A DNA stretch of 6,317 bases from an uncultured Collinsella sp. GTDB lineage: Bacteria > Actinomycetota > Coriobacteriia > Coriobacteriales > Coriobacteriaceae. The stretch is taken from contig CABUQY010000088.1 of NCBI GenBank assembly GCA_902493915.1, forward strand, positions 1 to 6,317. Direction: 5' to 3'. The notes beneath the pieces were generated by a model that was not told the origin of the DNA, made no database searches, and saw nothing but the letters and a program-made list of their open reading frames with translations. Below, piece by piece: positions 1 to 6,317 of this stretch. The stretch's first letter is position 1. Each line of letters starts with the position of its first letter. A program made the position numbers and the translations under genes.

Positions 1-741
1 GTGGCCTACCGTCAGATGTCGCTGACGCTGCATCGTCCGCCCGGACGCGAGGCCTATCCTGGCGACATCTTCTACCTGCACTCTCGTCTGCTCGAGCGTG
101 CCGTCAAGATGTCCAAGAAGAACGGTTATGGCTCCATGACGGCTCTTCCGATCATCGAGACCCAGGACGGCGACGTCTCGGCCTACATTCCGACCAACGT
201 CATTTCCATTACCGATGGTCAGATCTACCTGCAGTCCGAGCTCTTCTTCCAGGGCCAGCGCCCGGCAGTCGACGTGGGCATTTCCGTGTCCCGCGTCGGT
301 GGCGACGCGCAGACCAAGGCCATGAAGCAGGTCGCCGGCAACCTCCGTCTGGACCTTGCTTCGTACCAGGAGCTCGCCGGCTTCACGCAGTTCGGCTCCG
401 ACCTCGACGAGGCCACGCAAAAGCAGCTTACCCACGGCGCTCGCATGACTGAGCTCCTTAAGCAGCCGCGTTACAAGCCGTTTGAGGTTGGCGAGCAGAT
501 CGTTACGCTGTTCGCTGGCAACGAGGGCTTCCTGGATGACCTGGAGATCGCCGACGTGCTGCCTTTCCGTGCCGAGCTCATCGAGTACATGGACAATGGC
601 TTTGGTTCGCTGCTCGACAAGGTTCGCGCCAAGAAGATCGATGATGACACCAAGGCTGAGCTCTTGCGCGTCATCGGCGACTTCAAGCAGCAGTTCATGG
701 CCAAGCACCATTCGGATGTTTCTGGATCAGAGGAGAACTAA
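1..741 (+). CDS. atpA: F1 ATP synthase subunit alpha, C-terminal part (partial, 5' end outside window)
   Basis: Alpha is the non-catalytic nucleotide-binding subunit of the alpha3beta3 head of F1 on the cytoplasmic face of the membrane. The 246 visible residues correspond to roughly the last half of the usual ~510-residue protein; the P-loop lies upstream of the window. Residues 1-35 carry the conserved VAYRQMS, RPPGREAYPGD and FYLHSRLLERA blocks. TALPIIETQ and the PTNVISITDGQI stretch follow at about 47-75. The alpha/beta family signature at 88-97 (PAVDVGISVS) is followed by R98, the position of the arginine finger that reaches into the beta catalytic site. The rest (about 105-246) is the C-terminal helical domain, ending in a polar tail. 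The GTG at base 1 is an internal valine codon, not a start, because homologous sequence continues upstream in the family. atpG follows 5 nt after the stop, and the end of atpA contains its AGGAG. Confidence 0.97.
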   Translation: MAYRQMSLTLHRPPGREAYPGDIFYLHSRLLERAVKMSKKNGYGSMTALPIIETQDGDVSAYIPTNVISITDGQIYLQSELFFQGQRPAVDVGISVSRVGGDAQTKAMKQVAGNLRLDLASYQELAGFTQFGSDLDEATQKQLTHGARMTELLKQPRYKPFEVGEQIVTLFAGNEGFLDDLEIADVLPFRAELIEYMDNGFGSLLDKVRAKKIDDDTKAELLRVIGDFKQQFMAKHHSDVSGSEEN

Positions 742-746
742 GCCCC

Positions 747-1654
747 ATGGCCAACCTTCGCGACATTAAGAAGCGAATCTCCTCGGTTACCACGACCAAG
801 CAGATCACGCGTACGATGGAGATGGTCTCTACGGCCAAGATCCGTCGTGCTCTCGATCGCTCCAAGCAGGCCGAGCCCTATAAGGAGGCGCTGACCGACG
901 TCATGTTGACGGTCGCCGGCGACGCCTCCTGTTCGGGCACCGATCCCATGCTGCAGAAGCATGAGAGCGTCAAGCATGGCCTGATTGTCGTTATTGCCTC
1001 GGACCGCGGCCTTGCCGGCGGTTTCAATACGACGGTGGAGCGCACGGCCGAAAAGCTCGCCGCTTCTTGGGCGAACGACGGCATCGAGTGCGAGATCATC
1101 GCGTGCGGGCGTAAGCCGGCCACGTATTTCCGTGACCGCGCAAACGTTGTCATGCACTTTGAGGGCAACTCCTCTGAGCCCGATTTCAATCAGGCCCGCA
1201 TGATCTCCTCTCATATCTGCGATGCGTATCGTGCCGGTGAGCTTGACCGTGTCGAGCTTGTCTACCACCACGCCAAGAACCGCGTGGATCAGGAGCTTCG
1301 CGTCGAGCATCTGTTGCCGCTCGACCCCGAGATGATCGCTATGGCCCACGGTCCGCGTAAGAACGAGACCGACGCCCCTAAGCGCATCTCGTCCACGTTC
1401 GAGTTCGTGCCCTCTCCCGAGCATGTTCTCGGCAAGCTTGTGCCGTCTTATATCCTGACGGTCATCTACCAGGCCCTGATCGATTCGGCGGCTGCCGAGC
1501 AGGGTGCACGCCGCAAGGCCATGCACTCCGCGACGGAAAACGCCACCGCGATCATCTCGACCCTTACCCGCACGTATAGTCGCGTGCGCCAGGCTTCGAT
1601 CACGACCGAGATTAACGAGATCGTCGGCGGAGCCTCAGCATTGGAGGAACAGTA

Positions 1655-1655
<1 letters not shown>
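747..1655 (+). CDS. atpG: F1 ATP synthase subunit gamma
   Basis: Gamma is the central rotor shaft of F1; it turns inside the alpha3beta3 ring and couples ion flow through Fo to ATP synthesis in beta. The 302-residue product is slightly longer than the E. coli protein. The N-terminal helix is canonical: MANLRDIKKRI followed by TKQITRTMEMVSTAKIRRA at about 17-35. The middle Rossmann-like part has the conserved SDRGLAGGFN at 85-94. The C-terminal helix has ATENATAII (262-270) and the gamma signature ITTEINEIVGGASAL (285-299). Both shaft helices are therefore intact. The ATG at 747 is chosen because it gives the invariant N terminus and has AGGAG at 731-735, inside the end of atpA. The stop overlaps the atpD start by one base (TAATG), which suggests translational coupling. 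Confidence 0.98.
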
Positions 1656-3109
<1,454 letters not shown>

Positions 3110-3112
3110 GTT

Positions 3113-3505
3113 ATGCGTATCCGCATCGTGTGCCCCGTGAGCTGCGCCTATGAGGGCGACGCTGCGTTTGTGTCGATTCCGTCCACGGATGGCGAGTTTG
3201 GCGTTCTGCCTGCTCACTCCAGCGAGATCTGCACGATCGACCGCGGTTACGTTCGCGTTTCCGATAAGGCCATGGGCACTGTCGACCACACGTTTGCCGT
3301 GGCCGGCGGCTATGCCCAGGTTGCGGACGATGTCGTGACCGTTCTCGCCGAGCGCGCTTGCGATTTGGCGACCGTCGATGCCGACAAGCTTAAAGCTGAT
3401 ATTCAAGGTTTTGAAGAGAAGCTGGGTAATTTGTCGGAGGATGATGCACGCCGCGCCTACCTCTATAATGAAATCGCATGGTGTAAGCTCAAGCTTGCCC
3501 AATAG
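3113..3505 (+). CDS. atpC: F1 ATP synthase subunit epsilon
   Basis: Epsilon sits on the rotor, links gamma to the c-ring and, in many bacteria, restrains ATP hydrolysis through its C-terminal helices. The 130-residue protein has the N-terminal beta-sandwich (about 1-85) with the diagnostic GEFGVLPAHSS (27-37), then a GGYAQV strand and VTVLAERA. A charged helical hairpin covers about 90-130, so the regulatory helices appear to be present. The ATG at 3113 lies 3 nt after the atpD stop and has a G-rich Shine-Dalgarno (GGGGGAG, 3097-3103) inside atpD. It is the last gene of the operon and is followed by a terminator. The 3' third is noticeably less GC-rich than the rest and contains a TATAAT (see the promoter entry). 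Confidence 0.96.
   Translation: MRIRIVCPVSCAYEGDAAFVSIPSTDGEFGVLPAHSSEICTIDRGYVRVSDKAMGTVDHTFAVAGGYAQVADDVVTVLAERACDLATVDADKLKADIQGFEEKLGNLSEDDARRAYLYNEIAWCKLKLAQ
3464..3469 (+). promoter_or_regulatory. Possible -10 element (TATAAT) inside atpC, candidate murA promoter
   Basis: A perfect TATAAT lies in the 3' end of atpC, where it encodes Tyr-Asn. At 17-bp spacing the -35 position (3441-3446, ATGATG) matches TTGACA at only three of six bases, and there is no extended -10 TG. It is notable because the surrounding DNA is GC-rich and because murA has no promoter space of its own downstream. It could equally be a chance result of codon choice. Confidence 0.15.
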
Positions 3506-3541
3506 TCAAACGATTTAGCGTTCGACCATTTGCGAACACAT

Positions 3542-3580
3542 CATGCCCGGGATGGCCCAGCCACCCCGGGCATGCTTTTT
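3542..3580 (+). terminator. Rho-independent terminator at the end of the atp operon
   Basis: A perfect 10-bp GC-rich stem (3542-3551 with 3565-3574, CATGCCCGGG and its complement) is capped by a 13-nt loop. Three further pairs (TGG/CCA) can form inside the loop. The stem is followed by one C and then five T residues at 3576-3580. It lies 37 nt after the atpC stop and ends only 13 nt before the murA start, so it may act as an attenuator as well as an operon end. Confidence 0.9.
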
Positions 3581-3581
3581 G

Positions 3582-3587
3582 AAAGGG
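3582..3587 (+). promoter_or_regulatory. Ribosome binding site of murA
   Basis: AAAGGG ends 6 nt before the TTG at 3594 and begins directly after the terminator T-tract. An in-frame TAG at 3588-3590 rules out any earlier start, so this site fixes TTG 3594 as the murA start. Confidence 0.7.
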
Positions 3588-3593
3588 TAGACC

Positions 3594-4877
3594 TTGGATA
3601 TTATCCGCGTTGAGGGTGGCCACGCCATCGGAGGCTCCGTGCCCGTCTCGGGTGCCAAGAACTCCGCACTCAAACTCATGGCGGCAACGCTTCTGGCGCC
3701 GGGCAAGACGACGCTGCAGAACGTGCCCGATATTTCCGATGTTCACGTGATGGGCAAGGTGCTCAAGGGCATGGGCGCTACGATCGATGTTCTCGACGAG
3801 CACACGCTCGAGATTGATACCTCTCAGGTCGATTCTTGGGAGGCCCCCTACGAGCTCGTCGCCAAGATGCGTGCTTCCACAGCCGTGATGGGACCCCTGC
3901 TGGGCCGCTTCCATCGCGCCAAGATCGCCATGCCGGGCGGCTGCAACCTGGGTGCTCGCAAGATCGATATGCACATTCTTGGTCTCGAGGCCCTGGGCGT
4001 AGAGTTCGATACCGCCCACGGCTACATCAACGCTAATGCGCCCCAAGGTCTGCGCGGTACCACCGTCACGCTCGAGTTCGCCAGCGTCGGTGCGACCGAG
4101 AACCTCATCATGGCATCCGTGCGCGCGCAGGGCACCACGGTTATCGACAATGCCGCCCGCGAGCCCGAGATCGTCGATCTCGCCAACATGCTCAACGAGA
4201 TGGGCGCCAAGATTGTCGGCGCGGGTACGCCTGTCGTGACCATCGAGGGCGTGGAAGAGCTGCATCCTGTTACCCATCGCGTAGTGGGCGACCGCATCGA
4301 GGCCGGTACCTTTATCGTTGCCGGTGCGTTGATGGCCGACGATCGCGGTGTCGATGTCACGGGCTTTTGCCCCATTCACTTGGGCATGGTGCTCAAGAAG
4401 ATGGAGCTCATGGGTATCGACTGCGAGCGCGTCGAGGATGGCGTCCATGTGAACCGTGCCGAGCGTATCAAGCCGGTCGACATCCAGACGCTTCCGTTCC
4501 CCGGCTTCCCGACGGACATGCAGGCGCAGATTATGGTGCTCTCCGCTCTCGCCGACGGCAGTTCCGTTATTACCGAGAACATCTTCGAGAATCGCTTTAT
4601 GTTTGCCTCTGAGCTGGTGCGCATGGGTGCCGACATTCGTATCGAGAGCCATCATGCCATGATTCATGGCGTCAAGGGTTTCTCGGGTGCACAGGTTACC
4701 TCGCCCGATCTGCGTGGCGGAGCGGCCCTCGTCGTAGCGGGCTTGATCGCCGACGGGACGACCGAGGTTTCGGCTATCCATCACATCAAGCGCGGCTACG
4801 AGCAGTTTGTCGAAAAGCTGCAGGCGCTCGGCGCGCATGTCGAGCATGCTACCGTCCCCGATCCCGTCATCTACTAA
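3594..4877 (+). CDS. murA: UDP-N-acetylglucosamine 1-carboxyvinyltransferase (MurA)
   Basis: MurA transfers enolpyruvate from phosphoenolpyruvate to UDP-GlcNAc in the cytoplasm, the first committed step of peptidoglycan synthesis. The 427 residues match the usual length of about 420. Visible active-site features are K22 in the SGAKNSAL block (19-26), R93 in the KMRAS block, and the fosfomycin-target cysteine C117 in the PGGCNLGARKIDMHILGLEALG region (114-135). D308 in GFPTD, the FENRF block (331-335) and R400 in IKRGYE complete the set. With Cys rather than Asp at 117, the enzyme should be of the fosfomycin-sensitive type as far as the target is concerned. The start is a TTG with AAAGGG upstream; the next in-frame ATG would remove K22. 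The LCP gene follows after 12 nt, so the two are probably cotranscribed. Many Gram-positives have two MurA paralogues, and this window cannot tell which one this is. Confidence 0.97.
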   Translation: MDIIRVEGGHAIGGSVPVSGAKNSALKLMAATLLAPGKTTLQNVPDISDVHVMGKVLKGMGATIDVLDEHTLEIDTSQVDSWEAPYELVAKMRASTAVMGPLLGRFHRAKIAMPGGCNLGARKIDMHILGLEALGVEFDTAHGYINANAPQGLRGTTVTLEFASVGATENLIMASVRAQGTTVIDNAAREPEIVDLANMLNEMGAKIVGAGTPVVTIEGVEELHPVTHRVVGDRIEAGTFIVAGALMADDRGVDVTGFCPIHLGMVLKKMELMGIDCERVEDGVHVNRAERIKPVDIQTLPFPGFPTDMQAQIMVLSALADGSSVITENIFENRFMFASELVRMGADIRIESHHAMIHGVKGFSGAQVTSPDLRGGAALVVAGLIADGTTEVSAIHHIKRGYEQFVEKLQALGAHVEHATVPDPVIY

Positions 4878-4880
4878 TAC

Positions 4881-4883
4881 AGG
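4881..4883 (+). promoter_or_regulatory. Weak Shine-Dalgarno deciding the LCP gene start
   Basis: AGG (in ACAGG) lies 6 nt upstream of ATG 4890 but directly abuts the in-frame TTG at 4884. This favours the ATG and shortens the protein by two residues compared with the longest reading. The site is short, so modest translation initiation or coupling to murA is likely. Confidence 0.5.
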
Positions 4884-4889
4884 TTGCCT

Positions 4890-6125
4890 ATGTTTAATAA
4901 AAAGCCCCTCGCGGATACCACCGCCCGAAGACCCTCAACTGGTGCGCAGGCCAAGATCTACAGTCGCGATAACGTGGCTCGCTATTCCGAGCGCGCTCGT
5001 CAACGTCGTCGTAGCCACACGATTCGTCACGTCGCGCTCATTGTCGTGCTTGGCGTGCTGCTGAGTGCCACTACCGCTGCCGGCCTGTGGTTTGCCACCA
5101 TTATGGGCAAGCTCGGCGATTCTAATGTCATTACCGACAATCTGCGTCGGGTTCTGGTTGACACCGATGAGGCAAAGGATCCGTTCTACGTGCTGCTTCT
5201 TGGCACCGACGGCCGTCCGGGCGAGGATACGTATCGTGCCGACTCGATTATCCTGGCACGCATCGACCCCACGCAAAAGCAGGCGACGCTCATTTCCGTT
5301 CCGCGCGACACCAAGGTCGAGTACAAGGGCGAGACCATGAAGATCAACGCCTGCCATACCGTTGGCGGCGCCGAGGCCATGGTCGAGGCGGTCAACGAGC
5401 TGTGCGGTGTTCAGATTTCCCACTATGCCGAGGTCAGCTTCGACGGTATGCAGGCGCTGATTGATTCGGTTGGCGGTATCGACATTAACGCAACCGATGA
5501 TGTTGACGACCCCGAGCACCTGGATATTAAGATTACCGCTGGCCAGCAGCATATGGACGGTGCCACCGCCCTTACCTATGCCCGCTGCCGCTACACCTAT
5601 GCCGACGGCGATTACACGCGCATGCGCCACCAGCGCCAGGTGCTTGGCGCCCTTGCCAACCAGATTCTCAATAACTTCGATGCCACGAAGATCTTTGGCC
5701 TGGTTAATTCGCTGTCCGATATGCTCGTAACCGATATGAGCGTTCAGGATATCGTGGCTACGGTCAACGCCATGCGCGGTATGGATGTCGACGGTATCTA
5801 CTCGGCCAACCTGCCCTCGTACGCCGACGACAGCACCATGATCGACGGTGTGAGCTACGTCTTTGTCTACGAGGACGAGCTCAAGGAAATGATGGAGCGC
5901 GTCGATGCCGGCAAGGATCCCAAGGGTCCCAACACCATGGGTCTTTCCGATGGTTCCAGCTCTACGATTGGCGACCTGAACAACAACACGTCTGACGATT
6001 ACGCAAACGGTACCGCAACCTCATCGGTCAGCTCTGACGATTCCGATGACTCAAGCGATTCAAGCGATTCGGACTACTACGAAGAGCCCACCGGCGACGG
6101 CAACGGCTACGAAGCCAACTACTAA
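4890..6125 (+). CDS. LytR-CpsA-Psr (LCP) family membrane-anchored cell-wall polymer ligase
   Basis: LCP proteins transfer polyprenyl-pyrophosphate-linked glycopolymers, such as teichoic acids or capsule, onto peptidoglycan outside the membrane. From ATG 4890 the product has 411 residues. A basic cytoplasmic N terminus (1-46, with an RQRRRSHTIRH run) leads into one hydrophobic segment (about 47-71), giving an N-in, C-out topology. The LCP domain (about 99-270) shows VLLLGTDGRPG, R116/D118 in the YRADSIILARID block, R139-D140 in SVPRDT, KIN (151-153), and the ARCRYTYADGDYTRMRHQRQ region with R232, R234, R244, R246 and R249. These are the pyrophosphate- and metal-binding residues of the family. 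Three cysteines (C155, C172, C233) lie in the exported domain. The C-terminal 70 residues are low-complexity, acidic and Ser/Asp-rich. The polymer transferred cannot be told from sequence. Cotranscription with murA suits an envelope role. Confidence 0.93.
   Translation: MFNKKPLADTTARRPSTGAQAKIYSRDNVARYSERARQRRRSHTIRHVALIVVLGVLLSATTAAGLWFATIMGKLGDSNVITDNLRRVLVDTDEAKDPFYVLLLGTDGRPGEDTYRADSIILARIDPTQKQATLISVPRDTKVEYKGETMKINACHTVGGAEAMVEAVNELCGVQISHYAEVSFDGMQALIDSVGGIDINATDDVDDPEHLDIKITAGQQHMDGATALTYARCRYTYADGDYTRMRHQRQVLGALANQILNNFDATKIFGLVNSLSDMLVTDMSVQDIVATVNAMRGMDVDGIYSANLPSYADDSTMIDGVSYVFVYEDELKEMMERVDAGKDPKGPNTMGLSDGSSSTIGDLNNNTSDDYANGTATSSVSSDDSDDSSDSSDSDYYEEPTGDGNGYEANY
6051..6068 (+). 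repeat. Tandem 9-bp repeat in the Ser/Asp tail of the LCP gene
   Basis: TCAAGCGAT occurs twice back to back (6051-6059, 6060-6068), each copy encoding Ser-Ser-Asp. It sits in a Ser/Asp run at about residues 376-395. The unit is a multiple of three, so slippage would change tail length without breaking the frame. Confidence 0.8.
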
Positions 6126-6153
6126 GTTACGGCGTTTTACCAAACGCCGTAAC
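6126..6153. repeat. Perfect 12-bp inverted repeat directly after the LCP stop codon
   Basis: Positions 6126-6137 (GTTACGGCGTTT) are exactly complementary to 6142-6153, with a 4-nt loop (TACC). The repeat begins on the base after the TAA. Neither side has a T-tract, so it is not a standard intrinsic terminator. It could stabilise the mRNA 3' end or act with the terminator downstream. Confidence 0.85.
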
Positions 6154-6164
6154 GGCTCGACGCT

Positions 6165-6268
6165 GCGCGCCGCCCAAGGCGACAATTTGTCATTCAAAAG
6201 GCAGGACATGACCAGAAGGTCAATGCCCTGCCTTTTTCATGCCAACTTGTTCGCCTTGGACGTCGCTC
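6165..6268. repeat. Long imperfect inverted repeat enclosing the terminator
   Basis: Left arm 6165-6213 pairs with right arm 6218-6268 around an AGAA loop (6214-6217). Reading outward, the paired blocks are 6210-6213/6218-6221, 6207-6209/6223-6225, 6196-6205/6227-6236, three triplets (6191-6193/6239-6241, 6187-6189/6243-6245, 6183-6185/6247-6249) and 6174-6182/6251-6259. Ragged pairing continues to 6165/6268. By hand count this is about 35 pairs out to 6174 and about 41 overall, with single-base bulges at 6222 and 6250. The core works as a terminator; the outer arms are not needed for that. Confidence 0.75.
6196..6237 (+). terminator. Intrinsic terminator of the murA-LCP unit, probably bidirectional
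   Basis: A 10-bp stem (6196-6205 with 6227-6236, AAAAGGCAGG and its complement) is extended inward by CAT/ATG and GACC/GGTC pairs to an AGAA loop. On the + strand it ends in five T residues (6233-6237). On the - strand it ends in four T residues (complement of 6196-6199), so it could also stop transcription arriving from the right. It lies about 70 nt after the LCP stop. Confidence 0.88.
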
Positions 6269-6317
6269 GCTGACGTTGGCTCAACCTGCGGTGCTGACTA
6301 CTCCCCTTGCACCAAAA
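6237..6317 (-). CDS. Possible 3' end of a convergent gene (partial, unrecognised)
   Basis: On the - strand one frame is open from the right edge for 26 codons and ends with TGA at 6239-6237, directly before the terminator core. The other two minus frames close within 12 codons. The visible tail is basic and Ser/Gln/Arg-rich, ending in SQRQRATSKANKLA, and I recognise no family. Placement against a bidirectional terminator fits a convergent gene end. However, the segment overlaps the right arm of the long inverted repeat, and 26 codons can be open by chance in GC-rich DNA. Confidence 0.2.
   Translation of the reverse strand, partial: FWCKGSSQHRRLSQRQRATSKANKLA

Noticed and set aside
1..3. GTG at the first base as an atpA start
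   Set aside because: The translated sequence begins in the middle of the conserved alpha nucleotide-binding domain; the P-loop half must lie upstream.
738..1526. Minus-strand open frame opposite atpG (and a similar one at 4935-5630 opposite the LCP gene)
   Set aside because: Both lie fully antisense to conserved genes with intact motifs, and neither encodes a recognisable protein.
3520..3537. Small inverted repeat GTTCG/CGAAC upstream of the atp terminator
   Set aside because: Only 5 bp with an 8-nt loop; expected by chance and not needed for termination.
3489..4847. Long minus-strand open frame (452 codons) opposite murA
   Set aside because: A shadow of murA codon bias. The composition is His/Gly/Asp/Leu-rich with no family features, and it runs through the terminator hairpin.
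4884..4886. TTG as the start of the LCP gene
   Set aside because: It directly abuts the only Shine-Dalgarno-like AGG, leaving no spacing. ATG 4890, two codons later, has 6-nt spacing.
6181..6191. Odd palindrome GACAATTTGTC as a possible operator
   Set aside because: Short, downstream of the gene with no promoter nearby, and already part of the left arm of the long inverted repeat.
6208..6273. Short + strand open frame starting at ATG 6208
   Set aside because: It starts inside the terminator stem, has no ribosome binding site and encodes only 21 residues across the palindrome.
6297..6307. Minus-strand AAGGGGAGTAG, like the 5' block of the yybP-ykoY manganese riboswitch
   Set aside because: The matching 3' conserved block is not clearly present, the remaining sequence is explained by the palindrome, and the element would read leftward into the antisense of the LCP gene, where there is nothing to regulate.

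Overview
The window reads as an ordinary chromosomal segment of a GC-rich, Gram-positive-type bacterium. The gene order (F1 ATP synthase alpha-gamma-beta-epsilon, then murA, then an LCP-family cell-wall ligase), the short actinobacterial-style epsilon subunit, the N-terminally extended beta subunit and the strong C/G third-position bias suggest Actinomycetota. A member of the Coriobacteriia such as Collinsella is my best guess. That taxon is inferred from gene style and order, not proven by the sequence.

Bases 1-3505 are the 3' part of an atp operon on the + strand. They hold the C-terminal half of atpA (cut by the window's left edge), then complete atpG, atpD and atpC. The genes are tightly packed: a 5-nt gap between atpA and atpG, a 1-nt TAATG overlap between atpG and atpD, and a 3-nt gap between atpD and atpC. 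Together they encode the catalytic head (alpha, beta), rotor shaft (gamma) and rotor/regulatory subunit (epsilon) of the F1 sector. A Rho-independent terminator at 3542-3580 closes the operon.

Bases 3594-6125 form a second, cell-envelope pair on the same strand. murA (TTG start, first committed step of peptidoglycan synthesis) is followed 12 nt later by a membrane-anchored LytR-CpsA-Psr protein, which would attach secondary polymers to peptidoglycan. There is no room for a promoter between the atp terminator and the murA ribosome binding site. The pair is therefore expressed either by read-through or from a promoter upstream of the hairpin; a perfect TATAAT lies in the end of atpC.

Bases 6126-6317 carry no convincing gene but are strongly structured. 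A perfect 12-bp hairpin directly follows the LCP stop codon. After it comes an intrinsic terminator that sits at the core of a much longer imperfect inverted repeat (about 6165-6268). At the right edge there is an open minus-strand frame that may be the tail of a convergent gene. This structured intergenic region is the least ordinary part of the window. No CRISPR array, tRNA, rRNA or recognisable insertion sequence was seen.
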